Positions 32,111 to 40,336 of a stretch of DNA of 64,000 bases are shown here, piece after piece; position 1 is the first letter of the stretch; the number at the start of each line of letters is the position of its first letter. The notes under the pieces were generated by a model that saw only the letters and a program-made list of their open reading frames with translations, made no database searches and was not told where the DNA came from. The stretch covers positions 1-64,000 of the forward strand of contig JAFZUW010000070.1 of assembly GCA_017618195.1 (NCBI GenBank). Reading direction: 5' to 3'. The stretch is from Lachnospiraceae bacterium. Lineage in GTDB: Bacteria > Bacillota > Clostridia > Lachnospirales > Lachnospiraceae. The position numbers and the translations under genes are program-made.

Positions 32111-34261
32111 TTATGCGCGGTGTTTGGAAAGCAGGCACACGGCTTCTGCGTGTTCCGTCCACGGGAACATGTCGACCGCCTGAACCCGCTGTACCTTCCA
32201 TCCTTTGGCCGCAAACAGCCCGAGATCTCTTGCAAGCGTTTCGGGATTGCAGGAAATGTAAACGACGCGGTCCGGAGCAAGCGTGTCAACCGCCTTGATG
32301 AACTCCGGCGTGCTGCCGTTTCTCGGCGGATCCATAAACACCACGTCCGCCTTCTCGCCCTGCCCCGCAAGCTTGACCATATAGTCGCCTGCATCTGCGC
32401 ACACGAATCCGATGTTTTTCATATCGTTCCGTTTCGCGTTGCTGACGGCATCCTTTACCGCATCGCGGTTCAGCTCGATCCCCGTTACCTGCGATGCCTT
32501 CCCGGCGGCGCACATGCCGATCGTACCGATGCCGCAGTAGGCATCGATCACCTTTTCCGTTCCGCTCAATGCGGCAAATTCCATAGCGGTACGGTACAGT
32601 ACCTCGGTCTGCTCCGGGTTTATCTGATAAAAGGACGACGGCGAAATCCGGAAGCGGAGACCGCAAAGAACGTCTTCGATGTATCCTTTTCCGTAAAGGA
32701 CGATGTTGCGCTCTCCGAGCACCATGCTCGTATGCTTGTCATTAATGTTCAGAACGACTGTCGTGATCTCCGGATGGAGACGCCGCAGTTCCTTCACGAA
32801 ATTGTTCTTCGACGGCAGGATCGGGTCGGTCAGAACAAGTACGACCATCACCTCGCCGGTCTTCTTCCCGATGCGGATCAGCGCGTGCCGTAAAAGTCCC
32901 GTTCCGCGGTCTTCGTCATATACGGTATAGCGGAACGATTTCGCCAGTCCGCAGAGCGTTTTAAGGATTGCGGTTCCGGTCGCGTTCTCAATCCGGCAAT
33001 CGCTCACCGGAACGATCTTATGGGTTCCTTCCTCATAGATGCCGGTATAGATGCCCCGCTTCTTATCGCGGCCGAATACGCCGTGCACTTTGTTCCGGTA
33101 ACGCATCGGATTCGCGGCTCCGAGGATGTGCGAGGGCTTGCAGTATTTGCTGAGAAGCAGAGATACCTTCTTTGCTTTCTTCTTGAGCTGCTCTTCATAA
33201 GTCAATCCCTGATAAGCACAGCCGCCGCACTTTTTGGCAAACGAGCAGGGACCCTCGGGAATTTTCTCCTCTGCGGCCGGCTCCGCTGCTTTCTTCCCGG
33301 AAACCGCGTTTGCGGAAGCCACCGCGGGGGTTTTAACGGAAGCTCCGTCAGCCGCAGCAGCGCCCTGCACTGCCGGCTCTTTCTCCGGCGTCAGTCCGAA
33401 CAGATTCCGCTCCACGCTTTCCGTTACCGCGTTGCCGTCTCCCGGCATGTCGCAAAGATAGGTAACCACAAGGCCCCGGCTCTTCAGTACAAAACAGCGC
33501 TGGTTGTGTTTGCCGCTGATGCGGAATCCGTCGCGGTACAGCTGCGTCAGAAGTCCGTAGCCGCCTTCGCGGTTCCACTGATGCACCGAAGTCATAAGCG
33601 CGATGTACTCGGACGAAACGATCCGCTTTCCTTCATACATGCCGTCATGATACAGCATGAGACCGATCCGGCTCAGCTCGTGTACCGTGAGCTCCATGCC
33701 GGACGCCCCGTAAAACCATCCTTCCGGACAGCGTGTACACGGCGCCCCGTAGATGTGAAGCGGATGGAGAAGATTCTCCTCTAAAAAAGCCCACACGTCG
33801 CCGCCGATGACCTGTGAAAGTGCCACGCCGACAAGATATGCGGGAATATTGCTGTAATCAAAAGAACGCTCTCCCGGATTGTCAATCTTACAGGAAAGCG
33901 AATAGCGGAGATAACTCTCTTTCTCCTCTTCGGCGACACGGAACGGAAATCCCTTCACCGACATGCACATGAACCGCTCCACGCTAAGCGTCTGAAACAT
34001 TTCCGCCTGCTCGGGCGCAAGTTCGGAAACATACTGTTGCGGCAAATACGACGCAATCGGCGCATCCAGGTCGATCAGGCCCCGGTCCCAGGCGATTCCC
34101 ACGCCGAGGGAAAGAATTGTTTTCGTGCAGGAATAAAGCAGATGCCGCGCCTTCTTCGTATCTCCCCAACGGTGCGTCAGTTCATCGTTCTCGTAAACTT
34201 CCACGCCGTAAATCGCCCAGCGGTTCTGCTCAATGTCCCTGATAAAAGCCTCGAAGTTCAT
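32111..34261 (-). CDS. Beta-lactamase-fold serine hydrolase fused to RlmD/RumA-type 23S rRNA methyltransferase
   Basis: 716-residue uninterrupted frame with two unrelated halves. Residues about 1-290 are a class C beta-lactamase/penicillin-binding-like domain: Ser44-x-x-Lys47 in YSCTKTIL and Tyr136-Ser-Asn138 in FDYSNIP. Residues about 291-337 are an Ala/Lys-rich linker. Residues about 338-716 are an SAM-dependent uracil-C5 methyltransferase: Fe-S cluster Cys339, Cys345, Cys348 and Cys422, SAM motif DAYCGIGTIG (about 573), and the catalytic Cys671 in ISCNPETLARDL. The usual N-terminal TRAM RNA-binding domain is absent; the hydrolase occupies its place. No signal peptide is seen, so both halves are cytosolic. 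The ATG overlaps the stop of the upstream gene (ATGA), with AGGGGGAT as the site. The methyltransferase call is secure; the hydrolase role is unknown. Confidence 0.9.
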   Translation of the reverse strand: MNFEAFIRDIEQNRWAIYGVEVYENDELTHRWGDTKKARHLLYSCTKTILSLGVGIAWDRGLIDLDAPIASYLPQQYVSELAPEQAEMFQTLSVERFMCMSVKGFPFRVAEEEKESYLRYSLSCKIDNPGERSFDYSNIPAYLVGVALSQVIGGDVWAFLEENLLHPLHIYGAPCTRCPEGWFYGASGMELTVHELSRIGLMLYHDGMYEGKRIVSSEYIALMTSVHQWNREGGYGLLTQLYRDGFRISGKHNQRCFVLKSRGLVVTYLCDMPGDGNAVTESVERNLFGLTPEKEPAVQGAAAADGASVKTPAVASANAVSGKKAAEPAAEEKIPEGPCSFAKKCGGCAYQGLTYEEQLKKKAKKVSLLLSKYCKPSHILGAANPMRYRNKVHGVFGRDKKRGIYTGIYEEGTHKIVPVSDCRIENATGTAILKTLCGLAKSFRYTVYDEDRGTGLLRHALIRIGKKTGEVMVVLVLTDPILPSKNNFVKELRRLHPEITTVVLNINDKHTSMVLGERNIVLYGKGYIEDVLCGLRFRISPSSFYQINPEQTEVLYRTAMEFAALSGTEKVIDAYCGIGTIGMCAAGKASQVTGIELNRDAVKDAVSNAKRNDMKNIGFVCADAGDYMVKLAGQGEKADVVFMDPPRNGSTPEFIKAVDTLAPDRVVYISCNPETLARDLGLFAAKGWKVQRVQAVDMFPWTEHAEAVCLLSKHRA

Positions 34262-34887
34262 TCTGTATCCCCCTCATCAAGTGCAGGACCGGTCGCGTGC
34301 TCCAAAAGCCAGTCCACGGTCAGATCTCTTCGCATCTGCACGCGGAGCTGCTTCTCGTCATAATCAACAAGGAACTGCTCCCGATCCGTATAGCCGGTCG
34401 ATTCCATGTATGCATAAATCAGTTTCTCGAATTTGAGCGCGGTAACTTCGATTTTCTCCTTTTCCGCCACGGCATCGAGAACGGCTTCCTCTTTCGCAAC
34501 CTGAAGCGCCGAATTCTTTACGTCCTTACGGAATCTTGCTTCGGTCGTGTCATAGAAGACGTTGACGTATTCCGCGAGACTCACCTCATGATACGCGGCT
34601 TCCTCCTCGTATACCTTCATGGTCTGCTCATACACCTTCTCGGCTTCTTTCTTAACCGCTCCGCCGAAACGGGTTTTGCTGACCAGCAGGTCGGTCACCT
34701 CTGTTCCCGCAGCATCTCTGTCGGTCGCACTGTAAGTCAGGGAAGAATAATCTCCTAAACGGACAATGGACTTCTCACTCACGATATTGTCCCATATCGC
34801 ATAGGTAAGAAGTCCAAAAAATACAAGACTGAATACGATCGCAGAGACGATAAGCACTCTGTTGTGTTTCTTCCTGTCTCTGTTCAC
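34258..34887 (-). CDS. Membrane-anchored protein with trigger-factor-like C-terminal fold
   Basis: 209-residue protein with a basic N-terminus, one membrane anchor (about residues 11-32) and a mostly helical extracytoplasmic region. The segment VYEQTMKVYEEEAAYHEVSLAEYVNVFYD and the later F-LVDYDEKQLRVQMRRDLTVDWLLEHAT ending resemble the C-terminal substrate-binding helices of trigger factor and SurA-like foldases. No PPIase domain is present. A role as an envelope chaperone is inferred. It overlaps the fusion gene by four bases and follows the PfkB gene by 21 bases. A similar protein is encoded at 36832-37737. Confidence 0.7.
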   Translation of the reverse strand: MNRDRKKHNRVLIVSAIVFSLVFFGLLTYAIWDNIVSEKSIVRLGDYSSLTYSATDRDAAGTEVTDLLVSKTRFGGAVKKEAEKVYEQTMKVYEEEAAYHEVSLAEYVNVFYDTTEARFRKDVKNSALQVAKEEAVLDAVAEKEKIEVTALKFEKLIYAYMESTGYTDREQFLVDYDEKQLRVQMRRDLTVDWLLEHATGPALDEGDTE

Positions 34888-34908
34888 TTGTTTATTTCGC
34901 TTTCTGCA

Positions 34909-35835
34909 TTACTGCCTTAACAGGCTGATGATAACTTCCTTGCTCGGAGGCTTCGTCCCGGAAGTCGTGCATGCGCCGCTCGATACCGCGATTGCGTAGC
35001 GGATCACGTCGTGGAAGTGCATGTTCGAATCCAGACAGTATGCAATCGCCGCCGTCATGGCGTCACCGGCTCCGACAGGAGAAAGAACGTCGACCTTCTT
35101 CGCAGGAGCGTAAATCGTTTCGATACCGTCGGTAAATACGCCGCCGTTCGCGCCGAGGGATACCGCAACCATACGGGGACCTCTCGAAAGCAGCTCAACC
35201 GCTCTCGACTTCGTCCATGCCACCATTGCCTCATTGCTCTCGAACTCGTTGTGATAATCAAACAGATCACGGAGTTCCGCAAGGTTGGGCTTAACGTATT
35301 CGGGCTGTGCCTCCAGTCCGAGACGAAGCGCTTCACCGCTTGCATCAAGGAATACCTTACATCCGCAGGTGTGCAGCATTTCGGTAATGGTTTTATAAAT
35401 ATCGTTCGGAACGCCTTCCGGAAGGCTGCCGCTCAATACGAACATCGTTCCGGGCTTAGCGTGTCTTCTCAGCTTATCCATGAGAAGCTGCAGTTCTTCC
35501 TCGGATACCTTCGGACCGGGCTCGTCAAACTCCGTCATACCGAAGATGCTCTTCACCTTCAGGTTGCAGCGGGTTTCTCCGCCTGCTACCGAAACGAAAT
35601 CGGACATGATCATCAGCTTCTGCATGGCAACACGAATCATATCGCCGTTCGTTCCGCCGATAAATCCGCATGCCATATTAGGCTTGTTCAGTACACGCAG
35701 TGTCTTGGAAACGTTAATTCCCTTTCCTCCTGCGTCTACTGTAATGTTTTTTAATTTGTTGACACCGCCGAGTACGAACTCATCAAGTTCGGCCGTCTTA
35801 TCCACTGCGGGATTCATTGTTACCGTAATGATCAT
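34909..35835 (-). CDS. PfkB family sugar kinase (1-phosphofructokinase/tagatose-6-P kinase type)
   Basis: 308-residue ribokinase-fold kinase of the hexose-phosphate branch (FruK/LacC/PfkB). The N-terminal TMNPAVDKT and the VDAGGKGINVSKTL substrate-binding segment (about residues 33-46) and the C-terminal LSPVGAGDAMTAA anion hole with catalytic Asp (about 250-262) are intact. It could use fructose-1-phosphate, tagatose-6-phosphate or fructose-6-phosphate. No fructose PTS gene is nearby, which leaves the substrate open. A TGAGGAG site precedes the ATG; a 12-base palindrome (35848-35859) lies just upstream in the leader. Confidence 0.92.
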   Translation of the reverse strand: MIITVTMNPAVDKTAELDEFVLGGVNKLKNITVDAGGKGINVSKTLRVLNKPNMACGFIGGTNGDMIRVAMQKLMIMSDFVSVAGGETRCNLKVKSIFGMTEFDEPGPKVSEEELQLLMDKLRRHAKPGTMFVLSGSLPEGVPNDIYKTITEMLHTCGCKVFLDASGEALRLGLEAQPEYVKPNLAELRDLFDYHNEFESNEAMVAWTKSRAVELLSRGPRMVAVSLGANGGVFTDGIETIYAPAKKVDVLSPVGAGDAMTAAIAYCLDSNMHFHDVIRYAIAVSSGACTTSGTKPPSKEVIISLLRQ

Positions 35836-36004
35836 TCTACCATCTCCTCACATATGTGATATGTCATAAACCCCTGACCATATCATAATCTGATTACCAA
35901 TGTATATGTTTACAACAAACCCGATTCCATTGTTTTAGTCCTCAATCAGGAAAGTACGCGCGTGCACTTCCCCAATTTCAGAATAAAACGGATTCCCCTA
36001 TTCG

Positions 36005-36808
36005 TCAAGCATCATTTTGTCCGTCTAATCTCAATGCGGCAAATTTTGGCACAAAATCGACGGAATATATGTATTTTCCAATGTTTTCGATTGCTTCCGC
36101 GGCTTCTTTCGCGGACAGGTCAACCAGATATCTCAGCTGCGGCATTACTTCAAAACAGGCCTCGCTTGCCTGAGCCGTCATGATCATGCTCGGAATCTTC
36201 TCGCCTTGTCCGGCAAGCGTCATCACTTCACCGACCGCCTGACGGTACAGTCTGCTGCGGCTCCGGGAAAACGTGAACCCTGCCTTCATAACGAGCAGAC
36301 ACTGTAAAATCTGATTCTCGCTTACTCCGAGATAGAACGGTGCGATCACGGCCGCAATCTCGCGGCTGCAGGCGATATGTGCCGTAACCGGATAGGATAA
36401 CGGGTCGTGTCCGTCCTCCGTGATCAGGTAGCGGTCAAGCTCCGCCTCAAGCTTTCCGTGCGTCACACCGGCTTTCGTATAAAGCTCGGGGAGCACTTCG
36501 TGAACACGGTTATCCGAGAACAGATGACACAGATACCCGTACAGATATACCAGCTGACGGTCATCTTCGGAATTACGGATCACTTCGCGCGCATTCTCAT
36601 AAAACTGGGCAAATGCCTCGTGGTGAAGGCTGCGTCCGAAATCCGCTACTTCGGCGTTTTTGAACGCCGGCTGAAAGAAAAGAATGTCCGGTCCGTGCAA
36701 TCCGATCAAAAAGTACGGCAAATGCTTCCGCACAAGCTTCCTCGTATCCGGGGTAAGAAGGCGGAACACGGTAGCCCCGACCTTTTTATGTGTATAACAT
36801 GCAGGCAT
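36005..36808 (-). CDS. Zinc-dependent phospholipase C-like protein
   Basis: 267-residue, all-helical protein that fits the zinc-dependent phospholipase C/S1-P1 nuclease-related family of Clostridia. His and Asp residues able to bind zinc are spread as in that family: YTHKKVG (about residues 5-11), LIGLHGPDILFF (about 34-45), LHHEAFAQFY (about 62-71) and YGYLCHLFSDNRVHE (about 89-104). No signal peptide is present, so a cytosolic role is likely. Substrate is unknown. Gene order places it between the foldase-like gene (36832) and the PfkB gene, with a 170-base non-coding gap to the latter. Confidence 0.8.
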   Translation of the reverse strand: MPACYTHKKVGATVFRLLTPDTRKLVRKHLPYFLIGLHGPDILFFQPAFKNAEVADFGRSLHHEAFAQFYENAREVIRNSEDDRQLVYLYGYLCHLFSDNRVHEVLPELYTKAGVTHGKLEAELDRYLITEDGHDPLSYPVTAHIACSREIAAVIAPFYLGVSENQILQCLLVMKAGFTFSRSRSRLYRQAVGEVMTLAGQGEKIPSMIMTAQASEACFEVMPQLRYLVDLSAKEAAEAIENIGKYIYSVDFVPKFAALRLDGQNDA

Positions 36809-36831
36809 CCGTCCTGTTCCTCCCTAACGGT

Positions 36832-37737
36832 TTATTTACCGAAAAGCTTTGTGCTGAGCGCTTCCTGCGCCAAGCTTGCGCGGTAAAGGGCAAGCATCCA
36901 TGCCTTTCCGGTTTCCTCGCATGCATCATCCCACATCTGCTGCTTCTCTTCAATGGTCTTGTCGTCCGCGCTGTTTCTCGAAGCATACCAGATAACCGCT
37001 TCCAGTTCTGTATCGGAAAGACCCAGGTCATCATAAACGGCAAGCCAAAGAAGCAGGCTCTTCGTATCGCTTTCCACGCTGTCTTTGAGTTCTGCCTCGA
37101 ACTCTGCCTGGCTGGCGTACTGGGAAACCTTATCCGCGTTCTTCTTTTTCATAATCTTGAGATAGTTCTTCTGGAACTTTTTGGGCAGATCCTTATACTG
37201 AACCTTCTCCATCAGATAGTTTTCCATATAGTACTGTGCGAGAAGTCCGTTATAATCTTCCAGAACCTTCTTCACATAATCCTTAAAGCCATTGACCGTG
37301 TGCGGATAGTTCTCCCCGAGTGTTTCGGCCTGATTTGCTTCCACCCACTCATCCGTAAGCATTGCAAGGTATTCTTCATCCGATTTTTCGACAACCAACG
37401 CATCTTCGCCTGCGGCTTTTTTCTCCGCTGCCTTTATACGGCTGATCACTTCTTCCTGAATCTCTTCGTCCGTAATTTCCGCCGGTTCCTGCTTATATTC
37501 CGCCATATTCGGAAATTCCATAAAATAATCTTTCGCGGCGCGGCCTTCAATCTTGCCGTCCTCGGTAATATACTTGCTGTAATCCAGTTTTGTGACTTTC
37601 TTGTAAATCAGCACGATTGCCACAATAATCAATGCAAGAACGGGCAGAAACAGGATTGCTGCAGCCTTTTTGGTTGCTGCTTTTCTTCTTGCTTTTCTGG
37701 CACGCTCTTTCGCGGCAAGTCTTCTTTCCACACTCAT
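36832..37737 (-). CDS. Membrane-anchored trigger-factor-like protein
   Basis: 301-residue protein: a highly basic cytoplasmic N-terminus (about residues 1-24, KERARKARRKAATKK), one membrane anchor (about 26-48) and a helical, acidic extracytoplasmic region. The long YLAMLTDEWVEANQAETLGENY to LEKVQYKDLPKKF part resembles trigger factor C-terminal arms. It has no PPIase motif. It is probably an envelope chaperone, similar in plan to the 34258-34887 product. The ATG at 37737 has a GGAGG site; the frame extends 14 codons further without one. Confidence 0.7.
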   Translation of the reverse strand: MSVERRLAAKERARKARRKAATKKAAAILFLPVLALIIVAIVLIYKKVTKLDYSKYITEDGKIEGRAAKDYFMEFPNMAEYKQEPAEITDEEIQEEVISRIKAAEKKAAGEDALVVEKSDEEYLAMLTDEWVEANQAETLGENYPHTVNGFKDYVKKVLEDYNGLLAQYYMENYLMEKVQYKDLPKKFQKNYLKIMKKKNADKVSQYASQAEFEAELKDSVESDTKSLLLWLAVYDDLGLSDTELEAVIWYASRNSADDKTIEEKQQMWDDACEETGKAWMLALYRASLAQEALSTKLFGK

Positions 37738-37880
37738 TGTAATTGCTCCTCCGTATGCAATTCCGTATCCGTTATTCACCTTATTGAAAAAAGGCGTATT
37801 GTTATTCTATCATGAACCCGAGGAAAAGGAAAGCATTTTCTTATATTTCACATGTTTTTCACCGGTATTTTCCCGTGCCT

Positions 37881-38792
37881 TCAAACGCCTTCTCCGTCAA
37901 ATGCGGGGATAAAGCTCTCCTTTGCCGTTCCGCCTTCCTGGATAAAGGCGTTTTCAACACCTAACGAAAGGGCGAAATCAACGACTTTGTCATACTCATA
38001 CGTGGTCAGTCTGCGGTTCAGTTCCCGATACGGAAGCTCCTTTTCGGGTGGCGTGTACTGGTTCATGATGCTGATCCAGACCGTATCGCCGTACCGCTCG
38101 TAAAGATAACGGACGGTCTCCTTTGCTTCCGTCACGTGTCCGGGAAGCACAAGATGCCTTACGATCACGCCTTTTGTTACATATCCGTCCGCGTCTGTTT
38201 GTAAAGGTCCCGCGTGCCTTACCATGAAATCAACGGCTTCTTTCGCAACCTTAGGATAGTCCGCGGCATGCGAATAAAGCGCCGCCGTATCACTGTTTAC
38301 GTATTTCAGATCGGGAAGCCATACATCGGTCACTTCCGAAAGGATGCGGAGCGTTTCGATTGTTTCGTACCCGCCCGTATTGCAGATGACCGGAAGCGTA
38401 AGCCCGGCGGTTTTCGCTTTTTTTACCGCCTCTCTGACCTGTAGCGCGTAATGTCCGGGCGTTACGAGATTGATGTTGGCCGCACTCTTTGCCTGCAGTT
38501 CGAGAAAGATTTCCGAAAGGCGGTCTGCGGTAATGATCTTGCCCGCTCTGCCGTCCGAGATTGCCCGGTTCTGGCAGAATATGCAGTGCAGCGGGCATCC
38601 CGAGAAGAATACGGTTCCCGAGCCCCTGTCGCCGCTGATGCACGGTTCTTCCCACATGTGAAGCGCAGCCCTCGCAACTTTCAGTTCCGCCCCGCAGCCG
38701 CATACGCCGCGCGTTTTAAGCCGGTCCGCACCGCAGCGTCTCGGACACAGCGTACAGCCGGACGATTTCTCCATTGTTTCCGTTCCTTCCAT
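37881..38792 (-). CDS. Radical SAM protein, PflA-like
   Basis: 303-residue radical SAM enzyme. Residues about 10-50 hold a Cys-rich motif (CTLCPRRCGADR and GVCGCGAE) as in PflX/YfkB-type proteins, and the radical SAM cluster motif is GCPLHCIFCQNR (CxxxCxxC, about residues 65-76). The GGYETIE segment (about 140) is the SAM-binding GGE-like motif. Members are often annotated as pyruvate formate-lyase activase-like, but the target is unproven, and no glycyl radical enzyme lies next to it. Both ATG codons at 38792 and 38774 are possible; the longer one is reported. Confidence 0.9.
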   Translation of the reverse strand: MEGTETMEKSSGCTLCPRRCGADRLKTRGVCGCGAELKVARAALHMWEEPCISGDRGSGTVFFSGCPLHCIFCQNRAISDGRAGKIITADRLSEIFLELQAKSAANINLVTPGHYALQVREAVKKAKTAGLTLPVICNTGGYETIETLRILSEVTDVWLPDLKYVNSDTAALYSHAADYPKVAKEAVDFMVRHAGPLQTDADGYVTKGVIVRHLVLPGHVTEAKETVRYLYERYGDTVWISIMNQYTPPEKELPYRELNRRLTTYEYDKVVDFALSLGVENAFIQEGGTAKESFIPAFDGEGV

Positions 38793-38852
38793 CAGCTTTT
38801 CCGTCTCCTGCCGGAACCGTTTACGGGTTCCGGATGCATCTATGATAATCTT

Positions 38853-39896
38853 CTATTCAAAGCGGTATTTGATCCGCACGCTGTTGCCCTGTCCGGTCAT
38901 GTCGCAGCAGGCGCCGCACACGATCGGCATGGACGGCGGCAAATGCCCGAAGTCCAGCCCAAACGCGATCGGTACTCCGAATTCCTTCAGTGCTCCGATC
39001 ACGGCATCCGCCTGGGTCTGTCCGAACTCCACCCGGTCATCAAACATCGGGCGTCCGATCAGAAATCCTTTCACATGGCGGAACCATCCGCTCTGCTTCA
39101 TCGCCCAAAGCGTTCTGCGCACGGCCATCGGTCCGAGCTCGCAGCTCTCCAAAAACCAGATGATCCCGTCGGAAGCGTACCGGTCACAGAACTCTTCCAC
39201 ATGGTCGTATTTCGTGCCGCGCAGGTTTGAAAGCACGTCCATGCACCCTCCGGCAAGGCGGCCGGACATCGATACCGAATCGGTCACTCTGCCTTCGGAG
39301 TCATAAAAGAGCGGAGCAAACGGATGCTGCACGTTAATCGGCGCAAGCGGATTTTCGGGACTGTCGAGACCCTCGTCGATCCGCTCATAACCGTCATAGT
39401 TGGATACTTCGGTAATCTCACCGCGAAGCACTCCGTACAGGTCGCTTAAGGACTTGTGTAACGGTTCCATTCCGAAAGACGGACCGTTCGGAGCATACAG
39501 AGAAGCCGTATCGAGAAGCGTCGTCAGCAGAAACGAGAAATTGGTGTTATCGGAGTATCCGGCGAACCACTTCGGAGGTGCCTGGCGGATCCGTTCCCAA
39601 TCCACATGATCAATCGTCTCGTTCATAAGTTCCCCGCCGCCGCAGGACAGAACGATATCGTTGTCGCGGCTGCAGTACACCTCGGTCAGTTCGCGGCCGC
39701 ACAATTCCGGCTTGTTCGAAATGCCGACTCCCTCGCCGAGATAACAGTTCGGTCCGAGCATGACAGGGTGTCCCCATTCCTTCAGACGCAGCACGGCATG
39801 ATCGAGACGGCTCTTATACGGCTCGATATTGCACCCGAAACTCGGTGCGGCAAATCCGACCGTTCCGATTTCAGATAATTTTCGCGGATACTTCAT
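38853..39896 (-). CDS. LD-carboxypeptidase family protein (peptidase S66, MccF-like)
   Basis: 347-residue serine peptidase. The nucleophile Ser lies in FAGYSDNTN (about residues 112-120), the catalytic Glu in IIWFLESCE (about 245-253) and the His in DFGHLPPSMPI (about 317-327). S66 members cleave L,D-bonds in cytoplasmic muropeptides (LdcA) or detoxify microcin C-like compounds (MccF); sequence does not decide. No signal peptide, so cytosolic. Its leader is about 150 bases with two hairpins and its promoter is at 40057-40085. AAGGAGGTG precedes the ATG. Confidence 0.92.
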   Translation of the reverse strand: MKYPRKLSEIGTVGFAAPSFGCNIEPYKSRLDHAVLRLKEWGHPVMLGPNCYLGEGVGISNKPELCGRELTEVYCSRDNDIVLSCGGGELMNETIDHVDWERIRQAPPKWFAGYSDNTNFSFLLTTLLDTASLYAPNGPSFGMEPLHKSLSDLYGVLRGEITEVSNYDGYERIDEGLDSPENPLAPINVQHPFAPLFYDSEGRVTDSVSMSGRLAGGCMDVLSNLRGTKYDHVEEFCDRYASDGIIWFLESCELGPMAVRRTLWAMKQSGWFRHVKGFLIGRPMFDDRVEFGQTQADAVIGALKEFGVPIAFGLDFGHLPPSMPIVCGACCDMTGQGNSVRIKYRFE

Positions 39897-39943
39897 TTTG
39901 CACCTCCTTGTATTTGACCATCGGAATTATCCCCGGAAAGAAG

Positions 39944-40005
39944 AACTGCGATCCATTTCTGAATCGCAGTTTGTGTGGGGGGAGAAATTACTTCAGAGAA
40001 GTAAT
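39944..40005 (-). promoter_or_regulatory. Structured leader of the LD-carboxypeptidase gene
   Basis: Two hairpins lie in the transcribed leader: a 7-bp one around 39988-40005 (TTACTTC/GAAGTAA) and a 9-bp one (39944-39952 with 39963-39971) followed on the minus strand by CTTCTTT, which has a weak terminator form. No known riboswitch motif is recognised. Confidence 0.45.
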
Positions 40006-40056
40006 GAACCAGCTAAATTGTATGTCGGCAGCCTATATTTCATCTGCTCTGCTAAC

Positions 40057-40085
40057 ATAATAACACATCGATTTTGATTTGTCAT
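40057..40085 (-). promoter_or_regulatory. Promoter of the LD-carboxypeptidase gene
   Basis: ATGACA (40080-40085) and TATTAT (40057-40062) on the minus strand, 17-base spacer. The 440-base gap 39897-40336 holds this promoter, its leader, an AT-rich core (about 40063-40257) with an imperfect inverted repeat near 40107-40132, and the plus-strand promoter below; no gene is seen. Confidence 0.65.
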
Positions 40086-40257
40086 TATCTTTAAGCAATA
40101 TTTTTACATTCTTTTTGGAAAAACAAAATGTAAAATAGCATGTCAATTTCTATCTACAAGTAAATTTTACTCTCTGATTCCTTCTTTGTCAACAAACAAA
40201 TAGCACGAAAATTGATTTGATAGCACAGACTTTTCGTTCATTCTACCAAATCAGCCA

Positions 40258-40286
40258 TTGTAAAACAATTTTGTATCATATATAAT
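40258..40286 (+). promoter_or_regulatory. Promoter of the cellobiose phosphorylase gene
   Basis: TTGTAA (40258-40263) and perfect TATAAT (40281-40286), 17-base spacer; a small hairpin GCCTG/CAGGC (40302-40316) precedes the AGGAGG site. Confidence 0.8.
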
Positions 40287-40336
40287 GAGTCCATCATGTC
40301 TGCCTGTTTTACAGGCTATTTCGATAGGAGGCATTT

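Noticed and set aside
35848-35859. 12-base palindrome TCACATATGTGA before the PfkB gene as an operator
   Set aside because: It lies next to the ribosome binding site, is short, and no clear promoter is seen; could be chance in AT-rich DNA.
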